From positions 1,092,501 through 1,156,500 of the forward strand of contig NC_010003.1 of the NCBI RefSeq assembly GCF_000018605.1: 64,000 nucleotides of DNA, written 5' to 3'. The stretch comes from Petrotoga mobilis SJ95 (lineage in GTDB: Bacteria; Thermotogota; Thermotogae; Petrotogales; Petrotogaceae). Positions within the stretch are counted from its first letter, which is position 1. Each line of letters starts with the position of its first letter. The notes under the pieces are model-generated. The model was not told where the DNA came from. It searched no databases and saw only the letters and a list, made by a program, of their open reading frames with translations. Position numbers and translations under genes: made by a program. Positions 27,042 to 36,355 of this stretch are shown here, piece by piece.

Positions 27042-28360
27042 TCATACAACCAACTGACTTTCTATTATTTCTTTGTAAAGGGGAGAATTTTTTAGTAACT
27101 CTTCATGTACTCCTTCTCCCATTATCTCTCCATCTTTTAATAGTATCACTTTGTCAGCTTTTCTTATCGTCGATAGTCTGTGGGATATTATAATCAAAGT
27201 CATCTCGTACTCTTTCAATTCATCGAATATTTCTTCTTCTGTCTGTGAATCTACACCAGACGTTGCTTCATCCAGTATCAATACCTTTGGTTCCCTTATC
27301 AATGCTCTTGCTATCGCTACTCTCTGCCTTTGCCCATCTGATAACTTACTTCCCCTTTCTCCTACTACAGTATCGTATCCTTCATCTAAAAGCCCTATGA
27401 ATTTATCTACCTTCGCTTTTTTTACCGCCTTCATGAATTCTTCTTCAGTGAATTCATCATCCAACATTATGTTTTCTTTGACCGTCATGTTGAATAAGGG
27501 TTCGTTACCTCTGACTAACTTTATCTTTTCTCTGATTTCTTGTAATTTGTAATCTATTATGTTTTTATTCCCTAATAGTATTTTACCGTTTGTGGGATCA
27601 TATAATCTCACAAGAAGACTCACCATCGTACTTTTGCCGGATCCACTCGTTCCTACCAACGCTACCTTTTCGTTTTTGTCAATGGAGAGATTTATGTTTT
27701 TCAAAACTATCTCGTTTCTATAATATTGATCCCTTCAATCTTTTCTCTCAGACTTTCCATGACCTTGCTGTATTCTTTTCTTTCCTTCTTTGAAGCATCT
27801 AATAATCTTTTATTGAAATGGTTTAATATCCAGTAATATAACGGTATCGTTGCAATAACTAACAAAGTAAGCTGCCAACTAAAAGTTGATAAAACAATTA
27901 AAATAATGAAAACATCTATGATGTTTAATATTATCACGGGTTTTGTTAGTACGAGAAAGTTGGCTATTTCAGCTATATCAGATGTGATTCTGGCAAGGAA
28001 ATCTCCAATTTGGCTGTCTGAGGAGTAAGCAGAAGGAATCTTTTGAACTTTTTCATATAAAGTCAATTGTTCATTCTTTATCACATCTGCTTCACTTGCA
28101 CTTGCATAATAATTTTCAAAAAAGCCCAAAACCACTTGGCCTACTACCACAGTTAAATACGCCAACATGGAAGGTAAGAGAAGAGAAAACTTGTTTTGAA
28201 ATATAACTTCATCGATCATGTATCTCAAGATATAGGGATTGGCTATGAAAAAAAACGTAAGTGGAATTGAAAAAAGATAAAGATTAAGATGAACCTTTTT
28301 GTACTTTTTTGAATATTCGAAAAATCTTTTAACGTTAGAAGAAATTATTTTTGATTTCAC
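27042..28360 (-). pseudogene. ABC exporter pseudogene with internal deletion
   Basis: The first part (28360-27707) is an ABC membrane domain of about 217 residues that stops abruptly after EGINIIETR. The second part is an intact ATPase domain (Walker A GTSGSGKST, signature LSDGQRQRV, Walker B VLILDEATSGVD). It begins in another frame right at the junction (NEIVLKNINLSI). The connecting region of about 100 residues is missing and the frames do not match, so this is a deletion with frameshift. The GTG at 28360 is behind AAGGAGGAG. It is probably a former exporter of the same peptide region. Confidence 0.8.
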
Positions 28361-28463
28361 TGGATAAATCTCCTCCTTTTTATAAGTTATTAATAGTGTC
28401 TTCAGAAAGTCTAAAACATGGATTTTCACTAACTTTTAATACCTTTAATATTAAAGATTCAAA

Positions 28464-29014
28464 GTTCTATCACGAAAATAGTGGGTAATTAAGCTAAAGT
28501 TAAATTAAGTTTATCAACGGCAATAAAGGAAAATAGAAAATATTTACTTAAGAATGTTCTTGTAATCGAATGTCTTTTTAAACTCAAGTACTAATCCCTC
28601 GGCTTGAACTGTGCCAAACGCTAACTCTTCTCAATTGTACTTCGATTTCGCCTACTCTGATTATATGAAAGAACATTCTGAATTTAAATATCTTTTAACT
28701 TAAAACCTTTGTCAATACCCAGTATTTGTGCTATAATTTTGTTGCTCATGATATCACTCCTCTCTCTCTTTTTATTTTTTTGTTTTTTGTTCTATGAGGA
28801 GTGATATCTTTTTTTACCCCTTTTGTCAAGTACCTAATCAACCATTTTTATTATACAGCCCCGTCCACATTAGATAATATTAAATGTCCGTGAAAAAGAT
28901 TGGTTAGACCAGAGACATAAATACATTCCAACCAATTCCTTATTTGAATGACAATTAATTATAGTCTAGTACGCAAGTTCCTAATTTTTCTACCTTCACT
29001 TTTTGAAAGAGATC
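28464..29014 (-). mobile_element. Internally deleted ISL3 element
   Basis: The left end (28464-28488, GTTCTATCACGAAAATAGTG...) matches the left end of the ISL3 copy at 33178. The right end (28990-29014, CTACCTTCACTTTTTGAAAG...) matches its other terminal repeat. Between them are scraps of the transposase 3' region (around 28560-28615) and a start region, read leftward from 28749, encoding MSNKIIAQILGIDKGFKLKDI. A 13-bp inverted repeat GATATCACTCCTC/GAGGAGTGATATC (28750-28762 and 28796-28808) is also inside. It ends 8 bases from the ABC exporter stop codon. Confidence 0.7.
28868..28903 (+). repeat. 36-bp repeat, copy 1 (inverted relative to 36575-36610)
   Basis: The reverse complement matches 36575-36610 at 34 of 36 bases. 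The two copies are in opposite orientation and bracket peptide locus B. Confidence 0.65.
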
Positions 29015-29022
29015 CAAATGAT

Positions 29023-30771
29023 TTATCCCATCTTCTTTCGTCCGATCTCGTTAGCACTTGATAGATAGCTTTCAATTATTCCTTTGAAAGTATCATCTCC
29101 AGACATAAGCTCACTAAAACTACCTGTTGCTGCAACCGTTCCATTTTTTAACACAAATACCCTATTTGCAAGACTAATAACATTTGGTTTATGGGAAATA
29201 ATAATCCCAGAACGTGTGGATAAATAATCTTCAAGTTTTTCAAGTAAAATACTTTCGTTTATGGTATCTAGATTAGTAAGTGGTTCGTCAACCACCACTA
29301 CATCTTTTTCAGCGTAAAATAACCTTGCAAGTTGTATCCGTTGTTTTTCACCGCCCGAAACAAAACTACCTCCTTCTCCTAAAAGTCTTCCTTTTAAATG
29401 ATCCAATTTAAGATCATCGATTACTTTTTCCAATCGTTCCTCGTCTAACTTTCTTCCCATAACGATATTGCTTTCAAGCGTTTCATTGAAAATTCCAACA
29501 GTTTGAGAGTAATATCCAACATATTTGAACACTGCCAGGGGGTAGGTCCCTTTTAATTCATTACCTAGGAGTTTTACTTCTCCTTCATAGTTTTGCTCTA
29601 ATCCAAGTAGTATATTGAGTAAAGTGGATTTTCCTTCTCCTGATAAACCTACAATAGCAATTGTTTCCCCATGCTGAACGTTTAAGGAAATTTTTTTTAG
29701 AAACGGTTTATCAGGTTCAAAACCAAAACTGACATCTTTCAGACTATATACGGGAGCCTTTGGAACCGGAAATATTTCATGCTTCGTGTAATTCTTTTGT
29801 GCATGTTCTGCTTCGTCGAAATAATTAAGGATGGTATCAAGATTTGCAGAAACACGTACTGCAATTCGGGCCAATTCCCTAAATAGGTATAAAGGTTCCG
29901 TCACAAAGGAAAAATATGTCCACAATGCCCATATTGTTCCAACGGTCATACGTCCATTAATTACTAAAAAACTTCCATATACCAAGATTATTAGACGAGA
30001 AAAATAATCTGGCAGATCAACCATCAATTTATCAAACCTTGATCTTGGTATTTCTGCTTCCACCACTGAGTCTGTAATCTTTTGGTATATTCTTTCATAT
30101 TCATTTTCACGTTTTGATTTTGCTTCTCCAGCAAAAATTTCATGGAGATTTTCGAAAGTTTCAACTATGAAATTCGTTGCTTGTCTCATTAATTCATACC
30201 CTCGGGAGTAAGGGCGATGGCTTACTCGATCAATAATATTTGTGTATAGACCTACAATTGCCACATTCACCACATACAAGAAGAAAAAGAATTTACTCCA
30301 AGCGAAAACCATTACCAAAATTAGTACCATTCGTATAAGCACAAAAATGTTGCGAATAAAACCATAATCAAGAACGACAAAAGCTTCGTTAAGTTGATTA
30401 TTAATCAAAGAGGCATAGTATGCCGAACCTTGTTGCTTAAGTTTTTTCCAAGGGAAAAAGAAAGAGAGTTTGAAAATACGATTTGATAGATCCGCGGCAG
30501 CTTTGAATTTTTCACGTAAATAAATTTGATCGCCAATGTAGGTTAAGATAAACGAGGTAGTGTATAAGATAGCTAAAAGATAAATGGAGTTCCATTCCAT
30601 TTGCATATTTATAGTTAACCCGTCTATGATGTTTCTTACCAGCAATGGAATGAAAAAACCGAATACAACTGATGATGTTGCAAGAAAGCCACCAATCAAT
30701 ATGGGTATAAGCCTTCGTTTCCCAATCAAAGAATAAAAAGATATTATCTTACGCAAGTTTGTTAAATTCAT
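29023..30771 (-). CDS. ABC exporter (fused membrane and ATPase domains), RiPP locus B
   Basis: A 582-residue half-transporter with six membrane helices in the first 330 residues. The ATPase has Walker A GLSGEGKST, signature VSGGEKQRI and Walker B VVVVDEPLTNLD. There is no peptidase domain. The ATG giving MNLTNLRKII is behind AGGAGGAG. It is likely the exporter for the Cys/Gly-rich peptide at 32780-32923, but an IS110 and a group II intron now separate them. The IS110 end lies within about 50 bases of its ribosome site, so its original promoter has probably been displaced. Confidence 0.87.
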   Translation of the reverse strand: MNLTNLRKIISFYSLIGKRRLIPILIGGFLATSSVVFGFFIPLLVRNIIDGLTINMQMEWNSIYLLAILYTTSFILTYIGDQIYLREKFKAAADLSNRIFKLSFFFPWKKLKQQGSAYYASLINNQLNEAFVVLDYGFIRNIFVLIRMVLILVMVFAWSKFFFFLYVVNVAIVGLYTNIIDRVSHRPYSRGYELMRQATNFIVETFENLHEIFAGEAKSKRENEYERIYQKITDSVVEAEIPRSRFDKLMVDLPDYFSRLIILVYGSFLVINGRMTVGTIWALWTYFSFVTEPLYLFRELARIAVRVSANLDTILNYFDEAEHAQKNYTKHEIFPVPKAPVYSLKDVSFGFEPDKPFLKKISLNVQHGETIAIVGLSGEGKSTLLNILLGLEQNYEGEVKLLGNELKGTYPLAVFKYVGYYSQTVGIFNETLESNIVMGRKLDEERLEKVIDDLKLDHLKGRLLGEGGSFVSGGEKQRIQLARLFYAEKDVVVVDEPLTNLDTINESILLEKLEDYLSTRSGIIISHKPNVISLANRVFVLKNGTVAATGSFSELMSGDDTFKGIIESYLSSANEIGRKKMG

Positions 30772-30823
30772 TTCTCCTCCTATGATGAAAATCAAGATTT
30801 TAGTAAAGAATCTATCCTATTTT

Positions 30824-31837
30824 TTATGCTAATATGAAATTATTAAAATCCTCAAAGACCCAATCGTTTTTTAAGGTCTCATAAATTATGCTTAACATCT
30901 TACGTGCGGTAGCGATTATTGCTTTACCGCTACCTTTCTTATGTTTCAACCGCTCGTAAAAACCTCTTATATATGGACTATATCTTATCGCTATCAGCGC
31001 TACTTGTACCAGGGTAGTACGTAATATCTTATCGCCTCGTTTGGTTATTCGTCCATGTCTTATACTTTCATTTGAATCATATACACGGGGTACCAGTTCA
31101 GCATAAGCACATAATTTCTTAGAATTATCAAAATCATTAATGTCACCAATATTGCTCAGAATTATTGTTGAACTTAGTTTACCTATCCGTGTTATACTCC
31201 GCAGATTTTTCTGGCCTTTCAATCCTTCTCCGTTTCCTTTTATTTTCTCTTCTATCTTCTTTATACCCTCATTTAACGACTTTATCTGGTCAACAATTAC
31301 CCCTATCTCAAACCGGCTTGTTTCACTCACTGCCGCATTTCTAACTTCTTCTAACGCCTTCTCACTAGAAAACATTTCCCGGCGAGTCGTTATTCCATAT
31401 TCCATTAATATCCCATGTATCTTATTTTTTAAGGTACTGCGTAGCTTTACTAGTTTGTTTCTTGTCTGAATTAAACTCTTTAACTCCCTATTCTCTTTAC
31501 TCATTACTCTTACCTCTGGCAATAACCCTTTGCTTAAATACTCCGCTATTATTTCCGCATCATGTCGGTCAGTCTTTTTCACACTCTCACTTATTACCTT
31601 GAACTGCGACGAATTTATTACTCGAACTTTCTTTACCTGGCTAACTATACTGTTGTAGAAAAATCTGCTGTTACCCGTTGCTTCTACTGCCACTTCTGTC
31701 TCTTTGTCTAAATTCTTTTTGAACTCTTCTATTCCTTTTTTCGTCATCGGATATTTTTTGAATATTCCTTTACCTTCTTATGTCTTCCAGTACACACTAA
31801 ACTGATTCTTGTGTAAATCTACCCCTACATACTTCAT
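30824..31837 (-). pseudogene. IS110 family transposase with premature stop at codon 20
   Basis: The frame from the ATG at 31837 reads MKYVGVDLHKNQFSVYWKT, then TAA (31780-31778), then continues in frame for 318 codons. It has the DEDD residues (GVDLHKN, AVEATGN, TDRHDAEIIAEYL) and the C-terminal Ser region (SNESIRHGRITKRGDKILRTT). The GGAGG ribosome site belongs to the upstream ATG. Restart at the internal ATG of MTKKGIEEF (31747) would lack the first catalytic Asp, so the protein is probably inactive. Confidence 0.85.
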
Positions 31838-31844
31838 CCCTTTT

Positions 31845-32043
31845 ACCTCCTATTTTTTTCGGAGTAGATTCTTTACTGGTGACTCACCATCCTCCTATTC
31901 AGGGTCTTTGCCCTATGGTGACCATTCGGTAATAGGTCTGATTAATCTCTTTTACGGGATCTTTATCCCGGTCAAGAATCCAACCTACTACCTATCCACT
32001 CCGGATATTATATTTTATTATATTTTACCTTATTTATCCGGAG
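31845..32043 (-). ncRNA. Candidate bridge RNA region of the type 2 IS110
   Basis: The noncoding leader contains nested hairpins. CACCAT (31885-31890) pairs with ATGGTG (31915-31920), flanked by GGT/ACC and enclosing AGGG/CCCT. CGGGAT (31955-31960) pairs with ATCCCG (31965-31970). CTCCGGATA pairs with TATCCGGAG. The position directly ahead of an IS110 transposase suggests a bridge RNA. The function is inferred. Confidence 0.45.
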
Positions 32044-32103
32044 TTATTGTCACCTCTTGATTTTTATCATATCATCTCCTTTATAAATGGAAATCATGTT
32101 TAA

Positions 32104-32739
32104 ATCGAGTAGGAGGTAGATAATTAATTTATCTGCCGTCCTTCCGCACCACCGTACGTACCATTCTGTATACGGCGGTTCAACAGGTTTGATGTATAAG
32201 ACCCTTCACATCGTTTCTCCCTCTTTCAGATGTAGAAGTTATACTAGGCGCTTGGTACATTATTTTCGGGCTCTCCCTTATCTTCATGTAGGAAACCTTC
32301 TAGTCGAAGTTGTATGCCTTTTCCGTATCCCTTCGCATCTTTCAAGATTCGAAACCTTCTGTTGTTCAGTCCTTCCTCATCTCTCAATGAGTACTATGAC
32401 TTCTGCTGACTTCTCAAGATTCAGCCATACATTGCTGTATGGGTTGCCTCAATAGCATATTCTTGAGATCTCCCCAGGTAAGTGCAATAACTTTCATCCC
32501 ATCTATCCGCCAGATCTACTCCGTGAAGTTCAGGGTAGCTGTTGGACTTCGTTTTGAGTGGCAAACTCGTCCACTTCACTTAGCCTTATATCTGGTTCTT
32601 GTTCATCGGACCGGGACTTTGCCTTGGGCTTCCTTCAGATTCCACCTCACGATGGACACCCTTGCCTTCGACTAGTGGTTCCCGCTACCTGGCCCACAAC
32701 GGACTTTCACCGCTTAGCTATTGCACATGCTGGGCGCAC
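32104..32739 (-). mobile_element. ORF-less group II intron (IIC-like)
   Basis: Read leftward, it opens with GTGCGCCC and runs through domain I-type sequence (GGTGAAAGTCCG, GAAGGCAAGGGTG). A domain V hairpin is at 32179-32148 (ACCGCCGTATAC...GTACGTACGGTGGT, with a CGC triad). It ends with a domain VI segment and CCTACTCGAT. It is about 636 bases long and has no reverse transcriptase gene; only a short remnant could fit in domain IV. It sits 5 bases after a terminator hairpin, the known insertion preference of group IIC introns. Splicing ability cannot be judged here; it would need a maturase in trans. Confidence 0.82.
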
Positions 32740-32743
32740 AAGG

Positions 32744-32767
32744 AAAAGAGGGGAGTCTTCCCCTCCT
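32744..32767 (-). terminator. Terminator of the locus B precursor, target site of the intron
   Basis: Read leftward, GAGGGGA (32765-32759) pairs with TCCCCTC (32754-32748), then TTTT. It lies 15 bases after the precursor stop codon and immediately before the intron. Confidence 0.82.
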
Positions 32768-32779
32768 GAAACTTTATGA

Positions 32780-32923
32780 TCATGGAAAAAATGCGGAATT
32801 ACCACCGCCTCCGCCTTTACAACAAAATCCTGCTAAGCAGCATAGACCGGCGAAGTGAAAGCATTCCCACTCGAAAATACTTAGATCCTCTTCAATATGC
32901 ACTCCCTTTCGGAGAACTTCCAT
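32780..32923 (-). CDS. Cys/Gly-rich RiPP precursor peptide (locus B)
   Basis: A 47-residue peptide. The leader-like part MEVLRKGVHIEEDLSIFEWE is followed by a core with five Cys (CFHFAGLCCLAGFCCKGGGGG) and the tail NSAFFP. It is unlike the locus A peptides in sequence but similar in size and layout. AAAGGAGGTG lies before the ATG and a terminator follows. The SPASM maturase at 34300-35667 and the ABC exporter at 29023-30771 flank it, now separated by an ISL3, an intron and an IS110. The nature of the modification is unknown. Confidence 0.72.
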   Translation of the reverse strand: MEVLRKGVHIEEDLSIFEWECFHFAGLCCLAGFCCKGGGGGNSAFFP

Positions 32924-33177
32924 GCTAATCACCTCCTTTCCATAATATGCTTAGTTACTGTCTTTAGAATTTCTAAAGCTTGTTTTAAATCAAATCTCGA
33001 GCATTCGAAAGTTCTTAAAATACACCCACCAACGTAATACACCTGATTTTCCCTAGTTCTCCTTCGGCTAGCAGCCTACTTCAATGGTAGAGATAGTTCT
33101 CTCCTATATACCCCTTCAAAACTTATTATTAGAAATTAATTACTTCTCAAGTCTTTAAACATATATAAAAAAGATGG
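32924..33177. other. Leader region of the locus B precursor
   Basis: 254 bases with no gene. It contains the ribosome site of the precursor and, around 33060-33120, a stretch with CTAGTTCTCC...GGAGAACTAG-type symmetry. That stretch could be the end of another decayed mobile element, but I cannot name it. Confidence 0.3.
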
Positions 33178-34293
33178 TTCTATCACGAAAATAGTGGGTA
33201 ATTAAGCTGGAGTTAAATTAAGTTTACCAAGGGCAATAAAGATAGTGATTTTTAAATTCTTTAATGTTTTAAACCCAAAAGCCCTTTTAGTAAATCCTCT
33301 AAGTTTAGAGTTCATACCTTCTATTTTACCGTTTGAGATATTCGTTTTCATGTGCAACAAGATACCTTCTATGTGATTTAAAAGAGTCTTAGCAGCTTTA
33401 ATCATTTCGGGTATATTTGATTTCATTACCTTTTCATACCATCGATTAAAATACTTAGCTGCATAAGAAGGTTTTTTGTAATCGAACATCTTTTTAAACT
33501 CAAGTACCAATCCGTAGGCTTGAACTGTGTCAAGATGTTGATATTCCATCAATTCATCGAGTTTAACTTTATCTTTCTTGGTAAGGTTGTTAGGATTTTT
33601 TAATAGCAAGTATTTCGTCCTTTTGAGTATCTCATGGTACCCTTTATTCTCTCTGGCTCTTACTTTATCAAGTTGGACACTTAATACATTAAGCACATGG
33701 AATTTGTCAAATATTATCTTTGCTTTGGGGAAATGTTTCCTTGCTCCAACTTTGAAAGGTACCGACATATCCTTTGAAAAGTAAAAGTCTAATATTCTCC
33801 ACAACCTATTTTGGGTTATATTATACTTTTTAGCTATCTCAGCAACCGTCATGTGATTGTACAACTCGAGGATAAACGCTTCAAACAATCAGGTGAATCC
33901 AGAGTTTTTTCGAGCCCAAGGAACCTCTACAGTCTTTGTCCCATCATCTGTTTTTATCCTAGCTACCCTCGCATGTATGTATGTTTCATATTGGAATAGG
34001 TTTAAGTGTTTCTGGCTTCTTTGAACCGTATCGTACGCACTGTAATATTTACCGTTGTATTCAAACTTTGCATCTTTTTTGAAATCCACATATATGTTGA
34101 TTGTATTTCCTTGTTGCTCTATCTTTTTTATGAACCATGGCTCTGTTATATTCAGTATCTGTTCAAAGAATTTGGGTAGCTCTTTTCTCATCTGGTATCA
34201 TCTTATGTATTTTGTGTTCTCCTATATAGTACCTGATTGTTTAATCATTTGTTCATATTACTTTTTTTCTACCCACACTTTTTGGAAGAGAAC
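33178..34293 (-). mobile_element. ISL3-family insertion sequence (defective)
   Basis: Imperfect terminal inverted repeats of about 25 bases are seen: GTTCTATCACGAAAATAGTG... at 33178 and, inverted, GTTCTCTTCCAAAAAGTGTG... ending at 34293. It holds one broken transposase gene. No clear 8-bp target duplication is seen. It is inserted 6 bases after the stop codon of the radical SAM gene and upstream of the precursor gene. It is shorter than usual because of an internal deletion. Confidence 0.82.
33202..34191 (-). pseudogene. ISL3 family transposase, nonsense codon and internal deletion
   Basis: One frame of 329 codons is interrupted by an in-frame TGA at 33891-33889, between ...WARKNSGFT and LFEAFILELYNHMTVAEIAKKYNI (helix-turn-helix region). 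Downstream, WRILDFYFSKDMSVPF joins the region of the second catalytic Asp directly (DMSVPFKVGARKHFPKAKIIFDKFHV). The segment that normally carries the first DDE Asp is therefore absent, consistent with a length below the usual 400 or so residues. The last catalytic Glu region (NGKIEGMNSKLRGFTKRAFGF) remains. The product is non-functional. Confidence 0.82.
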
Positions 34294-34299
34294 TTTTTT

Positions 34300-35667
34300 T
34301 CAATTTAAAAGCTTAGCGTACTCATGCATAGAAAAAATAATATCATCTTCTGTAAGAAAACAGGCTGTTTTGTTTGGAGAGGCCATTCTTGTTCGACGAC
34401 ACCCTCCCATGCAGATAGGAAGGAGTCTGCAACTTAAACACGGATTATCTCTACTGTAAAATAGGGACTTTTTCCATTGTGAAAAATTTTGATTGTAAAT
34501 AGTCTCACCACTAGAAGCCAGATACCCTATGCTGTGTTCTTTGCTACCGACATACGTATCACACGGGAAAAGTAAACCATCGGCTCCTATTATGTAACTA
34601 TATCTTCGTTCTGATTCGCACCAACAGGGAGTGGGCATTGGTAATAGTTCAAGCATTTTTCCATAAGGAGAGAGAAGATCTGCCTCAGGTCTGAGAGACT
34701 TTAATTCTTTGAACATCTCTAGAGCTAAAGATAACTGTTGTCGTATACCATCTTTGTAACTTAAAATATCTTCTGATAAGCTATGAATATCATTTCTAGT
34801 GGTTTCAAAATTATACACTGGACGAAAATACATGATAAATCGATGGTCGTTTCCAAAGTCTTTCACAAATCTTCGAGCCAAATTTTGAACGGATTGAAGC
34901 GTACTTCTTAGGAAATTAACTCTTATTGCAAGATTGAATTTTAATTCTTGAGAGATATTGTGAATGCTTTTCAGATTATTATAAATTCTTTGGAAAGTAG
35001 GGCCTCCGTTTTTGAGTACACGAAGTTTATCATGAGTTGATTTTTCTCCATCGAGAGTTACTTGAAAATCATTAATTCCAGCATGGACCAATTGTTTAAA
35101 TATATTTGAATCTAGAAAATAACCATTTGTTACAATTGATCCACTAATATTAATTGGGAATTTTTCACAAAGTTCTTTTACCCTTTTATGGAAATTCAAA
35201 ATTGCATTGGTTGCCAGGAGAGGTTCACCACCGAACCACAAAATCTTTAGAAATGTTTTATTCCCTTGTTTATAATTTTCTAAAGCCATCCGTTCCACTA
35301 ATCGCAATACAGCATCATATACCTCCGTCTTCATCAGTTTATTCCGCTTTCGATACTGAAAACAATAAGGACAAGCAAAATTACACGCTTCAGCCGGAAG
35401 TAAGGTTAAACTAATTAAAGACGAATCATTAATATGTTTGTTGTGCCATTCTTGTATTTCAACTATTTCATCCTTTTCTTCAGGAATTAAAAAGCCCTCT
35501 GTTTTCAACATCATTATGACATCGCTTGGTAAGTTTTCTTTTGGGTTATTCAAACTTTGTAAAATATTTTCCTTCACCGCTGCAACTGCCCCTGTTTTGG
35601 TGTTGTACAAAAGAAGTTTTCCATCTTTTATAGGAATTTTGAAATTATAATTACTTTCTCTTATCAT
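34300..35667 (-). CDS. Radical SAM/SPASM peptide maturase (locus B)
   Basis: 455 residues. The N-terminal part (YNFKIPIKDGKLLLYNTKTGAVAAV) looks like a short substrate-recognition region. The radical SAM core has CNFACPYC and WFGGEPLL. The C-terminal SPASM-type Cys include PCWCESE, FPCDTYVGS, NPCLSCRLLPICMGGC and a final Cys in KTACF. This resembles enzymes that crosslink Cys-rich precursor peptides. It is not closely similar to the locus A maturase. It starts a minus-strand unit leading to the precursor gene, now interrupted by the ISL3 copy. Confidence 0.88.
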   Translation of the reverse strand: MIRESNYNFKIPIKDGKLLLYNTKTGAVAAVKENILQSLNNPKENLPSDVIMMLKTEGFLIPEEKDEIVEIQEWHNKHINDSSLISLTLLPAEACNFACPYCFQYRKRNKLMKTEVYDAVLRLVERMALENYKQGNKTFLKILWFGGEPLLATNAILNFHKRVKELCEKFPINISGSIVTNGYFLDSNIFKQLVHAGINDFQVTLDGEKSTHDKLRVLKNGGPTFQRIYNNLKSIHNISQELKFNLAIRVNFLRSTLQSVQNLARRFVKDFGNDHRFIMYFRPVYNFETTRNDIHSLSEDILSYKDGIRQQLSLALEMFKELKSLRPEADLLSPYGKMLELLPMPTPCWCESERRYSYIIGADGLLFPCDTYVGSKEHSIGYLASSGETIYNQNFSQWKKSLFYSRDNPCLSCRLLPICMGGCRRTRMASPNKTACFLTEDDIIFSMHEYAKLLN

Positions 35668-35701
35668 TTAATTCTTCACTCCTTCCATTTTGTTATTGTT
35701 G

Positions 35702-35732
35702 ATAATATCTCTACTACACTACTTAGTAGCAA
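35702..35732 (-). promoter_or_regulatory. Possible promoter/operator of the locus B maturase
   Basis: Read leftward, TTGCTA (35732-35727) is followed by an AT-rich -10 candidate (GATATT or TATTAT, 17-19 bases away). The palindrome CTACTTAGTAG (35719-35729) overlaps the -35 box. Confidence 0.4.
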
Positions 35733-35846
35733 AAAATCTTAAATTTTTTCTCTTTCCTTCAAAAACTTATCTAGATAATTTCTTAAATCTTTTAAGCTTT
35801 TTAAAAGCGTTGTTTTTTGTAGAGAGTAAATGACCCAAACAAGCAT

Positions 35847-35990
35847 TTACTCTACTTCTTCCACAACATTTACAATCTCTGTGGGTTCTAAACCACTTGT
35901 CTTATCTATTCCATCATCATCTCCTCCAAAAACAAATATACCCCCTAACACCAGAACAGTGATTAACAAAACAACAAAAAATTTCTTCAT
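35847..35990 (-). CDS. Small exported peptide (47 residues), paralogue in locus B
   Basis: MKKFFVVLLITVLVLGGIFVFGG is a signal sequence. The acidic linker DDDGIDKTSG follows, then the tail LEPTEIVNVVEEVE. The signal and the last 14 residues are nearly the same as in the 24737-24880 peptide, while the linker differs. It is divergent from a truncated copy of the helical-repeat gene. Its retention next to a dead receptor would matter if the peptide still signals to the locus A receptor. Confidence 0.65.
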   Translation of the reverse strand: MKKFFVVLLITVLVLGGIFVFGGDDDGIDKTSGLEPTEIVNVVEEVE

Positions 35991-36091
35991 CCTTCCTCAC
36001 CCCCTTAGACTATTCTTTTAATTTAAAACTAATATCTCAAATAATCCCATCCCTCATTTTAATCATACGCTTTTCCATATGATTTTCAAGT

Positions 36092-36180
36092 GTTTTTTAA
36101 GTGGGTTCAAATATGTATTTATAAAGCATTGCAGAGATCGGTCAAAAAACTAACGTTAAAATTATTTACGATGATTTTTA
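36092..36180 (-). promoter_or_regulatory. Conserved upstream block, copy in locus B
   Basis: It has GGGTTCAAATATGTATTTAT and ATTGCAGAGATCGG, matching the blocks at 18574-18660 and 24983-25071. It lies upstream of the exported peptide gene. Confidence 0.55.
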
Positions 36181-36355
36181 TCGGATATAATGCATTTGTC
36201 TTTCTTTTAGTTATTATAAGAGAGTTATGATATAATGAACTTTAGAATAAAATATAGAAGCTTCAAGTGTTATTAACATTCCAAAGGAAGGGTTTTTGAA
36301 GTAAATTTTATTTTATATTTTTGTTGCTATTGGGGAAAGGAAAGAGGGTTGAGAA

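Larger units (their letters stand above)
30795..32060 (-). mobile_element. IS110-family insertion sequence, type 2 (approximate ends)
   Basis: It comprises a transposase pseudogene (30824-31837) plus about 220 bases of structured noncoding leader up to roughly 32060. A 9-bp inverted repeat CTCCGGATA/TATCCGGAG (31999-32007 and 32035-32043) near the left end may be a subterminal repeat. It is different from the IS110 at 16.8 and 21.9 kb. End positions are estimates. Confidence 0.65.

Noticed and set aside
28750-28808. 13-bp inverted repeat as a stand-alone MITE
   Set aside because: It lies inside the ISL3 relic around its start codon and ribosome site. No target duplication or second copy was seen in the window.
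32439-32779. + strand frames of 78 and 73 codons
   Set aside because: They lie antisense to the conserved domains of the group II intron and the precursor terminator.
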